From: Centroberyx gerrardi | Lineage: Eukaryota > Chordata > Actinopteri > Beryciformes > Berycidae | Length of the DNA stretch: 64,000 nt | Reading direction: 5' to 3' | Assembly (NCBI RefSeq): GCF_048128805.1 | Contig: NC_136006.1 | Span: 2,745,235-2,809,234 of the forward strand | Part shown: one piece after another, positions 43,912-54,951 of the stretch | Layout of the letters: every line of letters starts with the position of its first letter | How positions within the stretch are numbered: position 1 is the stretch's first letter | Notes under the pieces: model-generated | The model's input: only the letters and a program-made list of their open reading frames with translations | The model's database searches: none | What the model was told of the DNA's origin: nothing | Made by a program: the position numbers and the translations under genes

Positions 43912-44089
43912 CAGAAGAACAAACACTCTGGTAGGGCTAGAGACACAGCACAGTATGTTCACTATCCCTCCAGGAAGCTTTGTCAGATGTTTTTTCTGAA
44001 GTGACACTGTGTGGGCTGGACATGCCTAAGATTTAAACGTGTTTTTGAACTACATTTTATAGGAATAAAATGTTGACAGCTTACATATA

Positions 44090-45049
44090 ATGGAAAATGT
44101 TTCTGTTGTAACATTGTTTACTCTTTCAGGGTTAAATCACACAGTGGAACACAGAGTCACACTCTTCTCTCTCACTTTACTGTGTTATTTATTAATTTGG
44201 ATAGTAAATGTTATTCTCATTCTAACCATCATTGTGGACCGAAGCCTTCATGAACCCATGTATATCTTCTTGTGCAATTTGTGTATCAATGGACTTTATG
44301 GGACAGCTGGCTTTTACCCCAAATTCCTCATGGATCTACTGTCTCCTTCTCATGTCATCTCTTACGCTGGATGCCTGCTGCAGAGTTTTGTGATACACTC
44401 CTCTACTGGTGGTGACATATCAATTCTAGCTCTGATGGCCTATGACAGATATGTGGCTATATGTCGACATCTGATGTACCACTCTGTTATGACTAAACAA
44501 AGAGTTTCTCTGTTGGTGTTTTTCTCCTGGCTCTTACCACTTTATTGCATGTTCATTAACACAATAGCAATATCTCAGTACAAGTTATGCGGCTCACACA
44601 TACATAAACTCTACTGTTCCAACTGGCTGATTGGTAAACTAGCTTGCTCAACTTATACAGCAAGCAGTAATATTGCATATTTTAACATATTTTTTTATCT
44701 TGGCCACATTGTTTTTATTGTTTGGTCTTATATATATCTGATCAGAACATGTGTAAAATCCGAAAAGAACAGGGGGAAGTTTATGCAAACTTGTGTGCCA
44801 CATTTAATCTCTTTATTCATTTTTACTGTTGTTGTGCTTTTGGATTTAATGTACATGCGATTTGGTTCAAGAGATTCTCCTCAGAGTCTCCAGAACTTCA
44901 TCGCAATAGAATTTCTCCTTATTCCTCCAGTTATGAATCCTCTAATATATGGGCTGAAATTGACCAAAATTCGAAACAGAATTTTTGGTTTTATTCAAGA
45001 TAAAAGAAAAGATGGGCAGTGTCTAGACGAGGCAGATCAACGGAGATGA
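44090..45049 (+). CDS. Olfactory receptor B3, intact, altered DRYVAIC tail
   Basis: A 319-residue B-type receptor, counterpart of B1 in the second unit. It has N3 and N16 glycosylation sites, LHEPMY 53-58, MAYDRYVAIC 116-125 and PPVMNPLIYG. Unlike all the other receptors here, the residue two after the Cys of DRYVAIC is His (RHL) instead of the near-universal Pro (RPL), in intracellular loop 2 where G protein coupling occurs. TM5 (YTASSNIAYFNIFFYLGHI) also differs from B1. Poly(A) signal AATAAA at 45082-45087. The reading frame is otherwise clean. Confidence 0.94.
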   Translation: MENVSVVTLFTLSGLNHTVEHRVTLFSLTLLCYLLIWIVNVILILTIIVDRSLHEPMYIFLCNLCINGLYGTAGFYPKFLMDLLSPSHVISYAGCLLQSFVIHSSTGGDISILALMAYDRYVAICRHLMYHSVMTKQRVSLLVFFSWLLPLYCMFINTIAISQYKLCGSHIHKLYCSNWLIGKLACSTYTASSNIAYFNIFFYLGHIVFIVWSYIYLIRTCVKSEKNRGKFMQTCVPHLISLFIFTVVVLLDLMYMRFGSRDSPQSLQNFIAIEFLLIPPVMNPLIYGLKLTKIRNRIFGFIQDKRKDGQCLDEADQRR

Positions 45050-46019
45050 GAGCTCCAACTCTCAACCTACTAATGTTAGAAAATAAATGCTTGCAAATCC
45101 TTATTTTCCCAAACAGTTTCTCTAAAATTAATAATTGGAATGTATGTTATTATATGCTAACAAGGGGTATAAGGACTACACTCTTTAATGAATACCTCTA
45201 TCCCCTGCACAGTTATGCACTGTATTCATATTTGTTTCACAGTGTCTTCTGACACTTCAGTCCTCTCTAATCTGTGGTCGTTTTTGGTCTGCTCCGCAGT
45301 GTTGCCCAGTATTGTACCTTGGGTAACTACTCTAAATGAATTAACATTATGCTGGTAGATGTCCTCTAATTGTCATCAGTCACAGATTATTCAACTGAAG
45401 TTTTGACATGAATAACAATGAACAACTATGTGGATTTAAAATATTTTGGAATAACAAATACATTTGATTTTAACGTATTCAGGTAATCCATATTATTACG
45501 TTACGTTATATTCTGAAAATTTTACATGAAGTACACAGCATCTACCTGAACTTATATGGTTTGTCTGAATGATTTAATTGTATTATCTGTTTGCTTGTAA
45601 AGGTTCATTCAAAGATATATCATCACACAAAAAACTCACTACAACTCTAACCAGAGATTTTCTGAAGCTGCACAATATAGCTTTGGGATGGAATTACTGA
45701 CTTATGGAATAATAATTTTCATCTTATAATGTACTTTTAAGCGTAGTACAAATGAGCAGTGAGTTAACAATTGTTCCATTTTTTTAATTTTAATATCTTG
45801 CATTATAAGATGTCCAGTCAACATGAACTGTAGATATTGTAGTCTATAATAACAATGAACAAATGCTGAAGCAGATGTAAAACACAAAAATTTGGAAATT
45901 TTACAAACCTCAGATACAAGTCTTGGGCATAATGAATTCCAAAATCAACAAACATAAATCAGAAATACATTTTGTAAACGAATACTATCCATGTCACAGA
46001 CGCTCCAAATAGAATCATA
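45050..46019. repeat. Type-B 3' flank with a 743-bp inversion
   Basis: 45050-45256 follows the other B flanks. 45257-45999 is then the reverse complement of the corresponding segment after OR B1 (29021-30662 minus its hAT insert). Normal orientation returns at 46000. Confidence 0.88.
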
Positions 46020-46607
46020 ATTGGGATCTCTATTCTGGTATTCTGACAGATATGTGGCTATATGTCGACCTCTGGTTTACCACTCTGTAATGACTAAACA
46101 AAGAGTTGGTCTGTTAATCTTTTTGACCTGGCTTTTACCCCTTCATTTAATGTTCATGAACACAATAACCACATCGAGATCAAGGTTATGTGGCTCACAC
46201 ATACCAAAGATCTACTGTGGTAATTGGTTTATTGGTAAACTAGCTTGCTCTGCCTCCACAACAAACAATATTATTCCATATTTTAGCATTAGTTTTTATT
46301 TCATTTATTTGCTGTTTTCGTTGTTTGGTCTTACGCGTATCTGATCAAAACATGCCAAACATCCAAAGAGAACAGGAGGAAGTTCATGCAAACATGCGTG
46401 CCACATTTATTTTCATTATTCAATGTTGTTGTTTCTTTGTTTTTTGATTTAATGTACATGCGATTTGGCACCAAAGAGTTATCACAAAGCGTCCAGAACT
46501 TCATGGCAATAGAATTTCTCCTCATTCCTCCAATTGTCGATCCCCTCATATATGGTTTCAAATTGACCAAAATTAGAAACAGAATTCTGGGTTTTCTATA
46601 TAGTTAA
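46020..46607 (+). pseudogene. A-type olfactory receptor, 5' truncated and frameshifted
   Basis: Begins in TM3 (DRYVAICRPLVYHSVMTKQR from 46047). It runs through TM5 in the frame 46021-46344, then shifts by one base change near 46330 into 46386-46607, which carries TM6, TM7 (PPIVDPLIYGFKL, with the same Asp as OR A2) and the stop. The N-terminal half is absent. Counterpart of 30690-31038 in the first unit. Confidence 0.92.
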
Positions 46608-47323
46608 AGTTGGGAAGTATCTAGACAACGCTCATAAGTTGACCTGTGAGGAGAGCTCCAACTCTCATTACATTTTTAACACAATGAACATACTGTCTTG
46701 TTTGTATATGTACTTGATTTGTACATTGGTTGTGTTTATTTCAGCAGTTAGATGACACTCTTACCCAACGCAAACTAACAATACATGTAATCAGTAGAAA
46801 CAGTTAACATTTGCACAACATCATCATTACAACTAGTACAGTAAAAATGTTTAAGGAACAAGAGCACTCTGCTAAGAGCAAAGAAAACAATATAGGGATA
46901 ATATTTTGCAGCATAGATACAGTAGGCCTACATATTTACCTTGATCTGTCATTAATGTTTCCTCATATTGATGTCCATTTATGCAAGCACATCACATTAC
47001 ATTAAGCATAATCATTAAAGTTTCATCTTATCTTATCTCATACTGTATATTTGTGGTTCAAATCTTGTTTTGCATGTTTGTATCTTGTTGCTTTTTAAAA
47101 TATAAAATGCAGAAACCTGAAAACACCACAGCTGATAAAGAATTTAGCGTCTAAAATAGATTTTTGTTTTGCATAAATCAACTATCAATGACTATTTAAC
47201 AAGTAATTTGTTTCCAATTACACTATGCATTTGTAAAATAATCTAAGGCAAAATTTACAGTGAGGTTCAGGTAAACTTTACAAGCAGACACTCATCAGAG
47301 TCATAGATTACATTAAGTGTATA
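46608..47323 (+). repeat. Type-A 3' flank, unit 2
   Basis: Matches 22976-23725, interrupted at 47324 by a TA-flanked element. Confidence 0.75.
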
Positions 47324-48040
47324 CCGTATTTCCTCTAATATTGGCCCGGGCCTTTATTTACCTCAACTGCAGAGGGTACCAGGCCTTTATTGGAAGCAGG
47401 CTTATATTAGAGACAGGCCTTTATTTCTAATTCCCTGTGTTTGATAAGTATATTTGCTCATATTTTAGTACGAAGCCTCCTTGTTTTCTGATCTGCTTCT
47501 GTTGGGGTACGTTAGGTAGACCTTTTTTTGTTACTGCAATGCATTACGATAATTACGGTAATCGACGACGGCATGCTCCGGAGACTTCCGCCGGCCATGC
47601 CATCTTGTGGCATACTGCCATCTTGTGGCATACTGCCATCTTGTGGCGCTTGTACGTTACTACAAACTACAGTTACAAACAGGCACCAGGAGTTTACCGG
47701 TATCCACCGTTGTTTGCATGTAAGCTGAAGCTAACTGAAGCTAACTGAACCTGGGCGCCGATGTGTTCCCGGTGGTCTGGCCGAGATTTCGGCGGGGGTC
47801 CGGGGCTTGGATCGGGAGGATCAATGCGGGCCGTGGGCGCGGTGGAGAGGACAGCGGCGGAGAGAGGAGACGGACACGGTCCAGCCATATACTTGGTTTT
47901 GACCTAGTCTTGTTTCCTTTGTTTTTTTCCCCGGCCTGTATTTGAGGCCGGCCTTTATTTGTTCGTGTCGACGACGGCCCCGGCCATTATCGGAGACCCA
48001 GCTTTTAATTGACTACAGGCCACTATTAGAGGAAATACGG
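47324..48040. mobile_element. 717-bp element with inverted ends and TA target
   Basis: Ends CCGTATTTCCTCTAATATTGG and CCACTATTAGAGGAAATACGG are inverted repeats, flanked by TA on each side. The flank resumes at ATCTACAGTCCTGGC, which is continuous with TTAAGTGTA in the paralogue at 23712-23730. A TA duplication suggests Tc1/mariner-type mobilisation. It carries CATCTTGTGG repeats near 47600-47645 and no transposase. Confidence 0.75.
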
Positions 48041-48400
48041 TAATCTACAGTCCTGGCAATGGCTCAGAGGACTGGTTATGGCACGTATGCTTGTGAATTT
48101 CCTGAATTTCACCAAGGGGATTAATAAAGTGCTATCTTACCGTATCTTATCGTATCTGAATACCACATTATCTGGTGTGAATATTTTTTGCCCAAGGATG
48201 TTGATTCTGTACCTGGAACACACAGGAAAAGGGTAAATACATTCAAAGATAATGGACATAACATTCTCAGTTCAGATTTGAGGCCTTTTCATGTGGACAA
48301 GATGACCATGTGGGTATCTTTTATCCCAGAGGCAATCCGCAGGTTAAATATGTAACTGCAGTTAGGCGTCTGTTCCCTGCTTGGGTAGGATGTAGGCCTA
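48041..48400 (+). repeat. Type-A 3' flank, continued
   Basis: Counterpart of 23726-24090; ends where the Penelope-like fragment begins. Confidence 0.7.
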
Positions 48401-48760
48401 CAGCTTTTTGTTGGATAGAAGTTGATAGTTCCACCAGTGTGGTCTATATTCTCTCATGCCCATGTGGTCTCCAGTATGATGGCAACACCAATCGTCAACT
48501 CAGAACACGCATAACTAAACATAGAAGCTCTATCAATTGCAGGGACCCCAAGTCCCTAGTAGAAAGACATTTTCAAGAGCTTAATCATACTGCAGCTCAA
48601 CTTTACTTTTGTGGCATTGATAAGACAAAACCTTCTAAAAGATATACTAATCTTGAGAGAGCACTCCAACAAGAGTGAAAATGGATATATCTGTTAAAAA
48701 CTGAACAACCCCTTGGGCTAAATGAAAATCTTAATCTCTCATGTTTTCTTTAAGTGTATA
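48400..48760 (+). mobile_element. Penelope-like element, GIY-YIG endonuclease end
   Basis: The + strand frame gives VVYILSCPCGLQYDGNT, RTRITKHRSSI, SLVERHFQELNHT, LYFCGIDK and LERALQQE. After an in-frame TGA it goes on with WIYLLKTEQPLGLNENLN. This is the C-terminal GIY-YIG-type endonuclease of Penelope-like retroelements, with the CPCG lead and the closing GLNE block. No reverse transcriptase remains. Confidence 0.7.
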
Positions 48761-48839
48761 TCTTCCACACTAGTGGAGTTATCCAGGTTTCATATCTTAT
48801 GTCCATGTGATTATCTTTCTAGTCATTTTCATATGTCTT

Positions 48840-49731
48840 TGTTAGGATAGCAAAGGGAAAAATGGAAGAAAATCTTCTGGGAGCAGCGTTACAGACAGAA
48901 GGATGGATCCATGGCAGAAAATGTATTTACAAAAATGGCAGAAAAGGAAAAGAAGGAAAAATAGAGCAACAAAACCAGAAATGTTTCCAAAATAAATAAT
49001 AGAAAAACAAGCTTGGCATAAACTATACTACACCCTTTTAGCTTAGGGCTATAGCTCTGCTCAGCAGCCTTTCTAGCATCTTTCCAGCATTCTGCCCAGA
49101 GGAGCTTCTTTGGCAGCCTTATAAAGCTGTACTCGCTCCTACAGAGACAGAAAAACAATTAGACAGCAATCAACAGAATGCAATATCATATCCTTGGGCA
49201 AAAGGCATGAATCAATATTATTCCAAGGTAAAACTATAACAACATAAAGAAAATACATATTTTATCTATTGGGTAGCTTTAATAAACCTATTCCCCAAAA
49301 TTACCTACAAACACCCCTCCTAGTCTAACACACTTGGTACGTTCCCCCGGGAACCCCTCCAGAAAACAGTTTTGATTCTCCCACTTCCGGTTTGGCAGTC
49401 TCCTGATCTAAACAGAGTTACGTACAAGTGCAAGAAGGAAGGTGGAACAGATTCAAAATACAGTATATTTGTGTCATTATTTCTCTAGTATGGTTTTACA
49501 CTCTATTGAAATGTGTCAGTATGCGTTTTAATATATGTTAAGGCATTAATTACCACCACACATGCCAGTAGGCCTCCCGATGGTATGCTGGCAGTGACTG
49601 GTGTTTGAAACCATTAGAGTGATGCTACTTTTAACACTACACAGGAGCAACAAACAGACATCTCTATGTGCCAGCTAGATGTTAGCTAGAAATTAATATT
49701 ACTGCAGGTGTGTATGTACGTGGTGTAGGCA
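48840..49731 (-). repeat. LTR of the Gmr1-like Gypsy element, copy 2
   Basis: On the minus strand it starts TGCCTACACC next to the purine tract and ends ATCCTAACA, an 892-bp LTR. Copy 1 keeps only its last part (31039-31244). The open frame at 49158-48889 is chance. Confidence 0.65.
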
Positions 49732-51299
49732 TCTTACTCTCCCCCACCCCTCTGGAGACGCCCCTTGTGGTGTTCTTGAGAGGTAGTCAGCAGTGCAATT
49801 GTCTGTTCCATTCCTGTGCAGGATGTCAAAGTCAAAGGGTTGCATGACCAGGAACCATCTTGTGATCCTTGAGTTGGTGTCCCTCATGTTCTTTAGCCAT
49901 GACAGTGCTCTGTGCTCAGTCTCAAGGGAAAACTTCCTTCCCAGCAGGTAGTAATGGAGAGTCCAAGGCCCATTTGATGGCGAGGCAATGGAGTACTTCA
50001 CCTCATGCTTGTTGAGCTTCCTGTTGCTGTAGGTGACAGGCTGGAGATCATCCGGCTCTCCCTGCAGTAGAGCAGCTCCAATCCCCAGCTGAGAAGCATC
50101 TGTTTGGACTGTGAAAGACTGGCAGAAATCAGGGCTCTTCAGAAGTGACTTGTTGCAGAGTGCATTCTTCAGATCCTGGAAGGCTTCTCCACAGTCCTCT
50201 GTCCACTGAACTTTGTTGGGCTTGTTGTTCTGGGTGAGGTTTGTGAGTTGGGAATGAAGCGTCTGTACCATCCCACCAAGCCTAAGAAGGACTTGACTTG
50301 GGTCTTGGTTGCGGGCCATTCAGCTGCCATGATCGCCTCCACTTTCCCAACTTGCAGCCGGATCACCCCCTTTCCCAGCACGAAACCCAGGTACTTGGTC
50401 TCCTCCTTGGCCAGGGAACACTTGTCTGGGCGAATGGTCAGCCTGCTTCCTTGATCCTGGTAAACACTTCACTGAGATGATAAAGATGTTCTTCACCATA
50501 CTCAAAGCTCCTCTTCCTGGCTGAACGGTCGTACCACTCCTCCTGCTTGGCCTAGGACTTCAGGAGGTTCTCCCTGGCCATGGCTGTGGACTTCATTAGC
50601 TGTTCACGCATTCTGTGGACATACGAGATGATGTTCATTCCCTCTGGCTTGTCAGACTCTTCCCACGTTTCACGCAGCACATCCAGGGGACCTCTGACCT
50701 GGTGGGCATAGAGCAGCTCAAAAGGTGAAAAACCGGTCGAGCTATGTGGAACCTCTCGGTAGGAAAAGAGCAAGAATGGCAGCCACTTGTCCCAATCCTT
50801 GCCAGTCTCAGACACAATCTTCCTCAATATCCTCTTGAGTGTTCGATTGAAACGTTCATACTCTCTATATTCCTAACAACTGATAGACCTGGGATAGAGT
50901 TCGACTCATGAAATTCGGGCCCTGATCTGTAAGTACCTCCTTGGGGATGCCAACTTGAGAGAAAAACTTGACCATGGCTGAGGCTATTTGCTTGGCTGTG
51001 ACTTCTCTCAAGGGAAAACCTTCCTCTTAGCACCCCAGCCCTGAATGACTCTGGGAGGACAAGCTGCTTACCATACTCAGACTGTCTGTACAGAAGACCT
51101 TTGTCAGTAAGAAACTGCGCATTGAGGGGACTAACACCATTCACCTCTGCCTGCTTGAAACAATCCTATCTGCCTAAATCCTAAACAGTCCTATCTCTGC
51201 TTTTGGGCAAGATCACTGATGAAGGGAACATCTGCCTCAGCTAGGTCTGGAGACTCAACTTCCTGGTCTTGCTGCTCAGCTGACTGGACCATCAACTCC
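49732..51299 (-). mobile_element. Gmr1-like Gypsy element, copy 2 (IN, RT end, RNase H)
   Basis: Almost base-identical to 31245-32798 of copy 1, with the same stops. RNase H is at 50319-49699, RT end at 50381-50169, integrase end at 50827-50552 and 51144-50824. At 51299 the sequence leaves the Gypsy spacer (GACCATCAACTCC) and enters LINE sequence, so gag, protease and the 5' LTR are gone from this copy. Confidence 0.8.
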
Positions 51300-52560
51300 T
51301 TCCTGTTGAGGAGGGCTTTAATGTCCTTTGTAATCCACGGCTTGTTGTTTGGAAAGCAGCGCACCCTCTTGGAGGAGATGATGCTGCTCTCACAGAAGCG
51401 GATGTAACGTGTGATGCAATGGGAGAGGCCCTCGATGTCCTCCCCATAGTCCCCCTGGAACAGCTCCCAGTCCGTGGTCTGGAAACAGTCCTGGAGGGCC
51501 TCCTCAGCCTCCTCAGACCACACCAACACAGTCCTGGTGGTGGTGGTGGTGGTGGTGGTGGTGGTGGTGGGGGGGGGCAGTGGAGCTGTATGCTTCCTTC
51601 ACATTAGCATACAGCAGCTCCAAGGTCTTGTTCTCCCTTGTTTTGCAGGTCACATACTATGTGAAGTTGGTCAGGGTTCTGAAGAGTGGGACATGGTTGA
51701 AGTCTCCATTAACTGTCATGAAGGCGCTGGGGTGATTTGTCTGTAATCCCACGACTGTAGAGTGGATGGCGTCACTCGTACGTGGCACCACTGCCGACGG
51801 TGGGATGTAAACAACAACAATAATGGCATGCAAAAACTCCCGGGGCAAGTAATATGGCCTCAGACCCACAGCCAACAGCTCGATATCTGGAGTACAGATG
51901 CGTGTCTTCACAGTAATGTGTCCTGGGTTACACCATCTGGAGTTAACAAAGACGGCTAGACCTCCTCCTTTCTTCTTACCGCTTTGTTTCTCCCTGTCCG
52001 ACCGCACTAGCGTGAAGCCAGCTAGTTCGACCGGACAGTCCGGTATATTCCCATTCAGCCATGTCTCCGTGAAGCACAACACACTGCTCTCCCGGTGTTG
52101 ACTGCTCACCAGGGCTGAGAGTTTGTTCGTCTTGTTGGCCAGCGATCTCACGTTCCCCCTGACCACCGATGGAAGGCAAGGTTTGAATCTTCTATTCTTC
52201 TCGCTCTTATTCCTCACCCTCACACCGGCTCTTGTTCCCCATTGGTGTCTCCTTATCTCCGCTGGTATTCCTGCCGGCGGAGCGGCTGCTTTAGCCTGAA
52301 GTGCAAGAAGCGCCTCTCGCGTATAGTCAAGTATTGTCTGTCCCATCTGCTGGCTGGCTAAAACTTTATAGATAAATTACTAGCACTAAGCATAGAGCTA
52401 GAACGTTGTAAAAGTTGTAAAAGTTCAGTAGTGCAAAATAATTCAAAGGTAATGCAAAAAATTGCGGAAAAAAAGTAGCAAAAGTAGAGAGAAAAATAGA
52501 AAAAGTAGAGAAAAAGTGGGAGCTGCTGTGACCGGCTGCCACCCGCGACAACGGCGCCAC
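51300..52560 (-). mobile_element. Jockey-superfamily LINE, copy 2
   Basis: Minus strand: APE-type endonuclease 52346-51657 (VLCFTETWLNGNIPDCPVEL, GGGLAVFVNSRWCN, GDFNHVPLFRTL), then the linker upstream of RT, 51529-51300 (CFQTTDWELFQ, VRCFPNNKPWITKDIKALLN). The reverse transcriptase present in copy 1 is missing. A GGT microsatellite sits between the two parts. By eye it differs from copy 1 by a few percent, more than the neighbouring Gypsy tract does. Confidence 0.78.
51535..51577 (+). repeat. TGG microsatellite
   Basis: About twelve TGG units ending in a G run, at a LINE deletion junction. Confidence 0.9.
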
Positions 52561-53088
52561 TATAATCCTACTATTATAACCTTGTGTTATTGGATGTATC
52601 TTGGGTTCTTTGGGCCTTCATGAACATGAAACTATGGGAGGTACAACCCTGTTTAGATTGGGCACTAACTGGTATGGCAGTGTTGGTACTTTAATATCAT
52701 TTTTTTTACTTTTTTCACTAAAGTATGGAATAAATCCACAAGGCATTGATCTCAGCGTGATGGCTGCTCTTTGAGGCTTCTGGCCCTCCTGTTTTTGTGT
52801 GCGGGTAGTATTATATTTACTGTCTTTCTGAGTTTTCTTACCTATGCACCAAATATACATTTTTGGCTTTTGCTGGCGCAGTACACAGAACCTTCATGAT
52901 CAAAGTGGCAAATAGCAACACAGTTAGGAAAGCACACAGACACACTGCCTGCCTCATTCAATCATTTCTATCGTAACTACACCTATAGTGTTTCTATAAT
53001 CATTTAGTCATTTCCTACAATAACTGCGCCTACAGTGTTTCTACAATCATTCAGTCATTTCCTATAGTAACTGCTACTCCTGGCCTGG
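52561..53088. other. Unit flank and minisatellite
   Basis: 52561-52740 is shared with 36317-36500. 52960-53088 holds the ~45-bp minisatellite (TGTTTCTACAATCATTCAG...) also seen at 41358-41455. No gene. Confidence 0.5.
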
Positions 53089-53640
53089 AGTGTTGTAACT
53101 GGTTGTAGAAGTGGTCCTTCAATTCCTCATCAGTGTCGCTGGTGGGTGCATAGCATTATATGACTTGGAGGTTAATTCTGTTCTGAGTGGTTTGAAATCT
53201 TGCAGTGATGATCCTGGAGTTGATTGGCTCCCAACTGATGAGGGCCCTCTGTGCTTCTTTGGAGAGCATGAGTCCCACTCAGTGTGCTGCCTTTTCATCT
53301 GGGTGTCCAGAGTATAATATGGCCTCACCACTGGGCAGCTTGACTTCTCCTGCTTGAAGCCACCTGGCTTCACTCAATCCCAGGAGCGAAATCTTGTATC
53401 TCCTCATCTCATCTGCTATAACTGACATCTTCCCTCCTGTGTACATGGTCCTGACATTCCAGGTTGCGATGTTAGAAGGTTGTCTAGGGGATAGAAGATT
53501 CCGATGCACCCTCTCCGTGTGGTTTTTGGTGTGAGTCTTCATTGTCTCGTTAGCATATATGCCTGAAAAGTCTTCAGATCCTAGGTTATGGGGTTTCTTT
53601 TTTTTCATCAATGTTTCTGTAATCATTAGTATCTACTTCA
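53089..53640 (-). mobile_element. RTE-like LINE endonuclease fragment, copy 2
   Basis: The frame 53626-53279 has SNIATWNVRTMYTGGKM, SLLGLSEARWLQAGEVKL and ILYSGHPDEKAAH, an APE-type endonuclease start. After a frame change the region continues to about 53089 (SWEPIN-type segment read in another frame). The counterpart in unit 1 is shorter (36475-36830). Confidence 0.72.
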
Positions 53641-53750
53641 CAGGTGATTGGCCTATGACGTTTCACCAGAGCCCTGCTCCACCTTCCACCTCTCACGACG
53701 TAGGGAAAGTAGGGATGGGTTTAACCCTCTACTAGACCACTGATTGGACT

Positions 53751-53797
53751 GTTTGAATTCCCAGCTTGTGTTGTTGTCGTCAGAGAGAGGATTTAAA
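53751..53797 (+). promoter_or_regulatory. OR B4 promoter: conserved motif and TATA-like box
   Basis: GTTTGAATTCCCA at 53751-53763 and ATTTAAA at 53791-53797; leader GGTAGGGCTAGAGACACAG follows. Confidence 0.72.
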
Positions 53798-53991
53798 CAG
53801 AGGAACAAACACTCTGGTAGGGCTAGAGACACAGACACAGCACAGGATGTTCACTACCCCTCCAGTAACTCAGGAAGCTTTGTCAGATGTTTTTTTTCTG
53901 AAGTGACACTGTGTGGGCTGGACATGCCTAAGATTTAAACGTGTTATTGAACTACATTTTATAGGAACAAAATGTTGACAGCTTACATATA

Positions 53992-54951
53992 ATGGAAAAT
54001 GTTTCTGTTGTAACATTGTTTACTCTTTCAGGGTTAAATCACACAGTGGAACACAGAGTCACTCTCTTCTCTCTCACTTTACTGTGTTATTTAATAATTT
54101 GGATAGTAAATGTTATTCTCATTCTAACCATCATTGTGGACCGAAGCCTTCATGAACCCATGTATATCTTCTTGTGCAATTTGTGTATCAATGGACTTTA
54201 TGGGACAGCTGGCTTTTACCCCAAATTCCTCATGGATCTACTGTCTCCTTCTCATGTCATCTCTTACGCTGGATGCCTGCTGCAGAGTTTTGTGATACAC
54301 TCCTCTACTGGTGGTGACATATCAATTCTAACTCTGATGGCCTATGACAGATATGTGGCTATATGTCGACCTCTGATGTACCACTCTGTTATGACTAAAC
54401 AAAGAGTTTCTCTGTTGGTGTTTTTCTCCTGGCTCTTACCACTTTATTGCATGTTCATTAACACAATAGCAATATCACAGTACAAATTATGTGGCTCACA
54501 CATACATAAACTCTACTGTTCCAACTGGCTGATTGGTAAACTAGCTTGCTCAACCTCTATAGCAAGCAGTGCTATTGCATATTTTAACATGTTTTTTTAT
54601 TTTGGACACATTGTTTTTATTGTTTGGTCTTATATATATCTGATCAGAACATGCCTAAAATCCGAAAAGAACAGGGGGAAGTTTATGCAAACTTGTGTGC
54701 CACATTTAATCTCTTTATTCATTTATTCTGTTGTTGTGCTTTTTGATGTAATGTACATGCGATTTGGTTCAAGAGATTTTCCTCAGAGTCTCCAGAACTT
54801 CATCGCAATAGAATTTCTCCTTATTCCTCCAGTTATGAATCCTCTAATATATGGGCTGAAATTGACCAAAATTCGAAACAGAATTTTTGGTTTTATTCAA
54901 GAAAAAAGAAAAGATGGCCAGTGTCTAGACAAGGCAGATCAACGGAGATGA
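53992..54951 (+). CDS. Olfactory receptor B4, intact
   Basis: A 319-residue B-type receptor. Landmarks: N3 and N16 glycosylation, LHEPMY 53-58, MAYDRYVAIC 116-125 with the usual RPL, PPVMNPLIYG, helix 8 KLTKIRNRIFGF, basic tail. It mixes residues seen in its sisters: TM3 lead-in DISILT as in B3 (DISILA), TM5 TSIASSAIAYFNMFFYFGHI partly as in B1 and B3, and TM6 VVLFDVMYMRF as in B2. That mosaic fits gene conversion among the B genes. Poly(A) signal AATAAA at 54984-54989. Confidence 0.95.
   Translation: MENVSVVTLFTLSGLNHTVEHRVTLFSLTLLCYLIIWIVNVILILTIIVDRSLHEPMYIFLCNLCINGLYGTAGFYPKFLMDLLSPSHVISYAGCLLQSFVIHSSTGGDISILTLMAYDRYVAICRPLMYHSVMTKQRVSLLVFFSWLLPLYCMFINTIAISQYKLCGSHIHKLYCSNWLIGKLACSTSIASSAIAYFNMFFYFGHIVFIVWSYIYLIRTCLKSEKNRGKFMQTCVPHLISLFIYSVVVLFDVMYMRFGSRDFPQSLQNFIAIEFLLIPPVMNPLIYGLKLTKIRNRIFGFIQEKRKDGQCLDKADQRR

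Noticed and set aside
48310-48420. N-terminal part of the 122-codon frame before the Penelope fragment
   Set aside because: It is type-A flank sequence also found at 23990-24090, fused by chance to the endonuclease frame.
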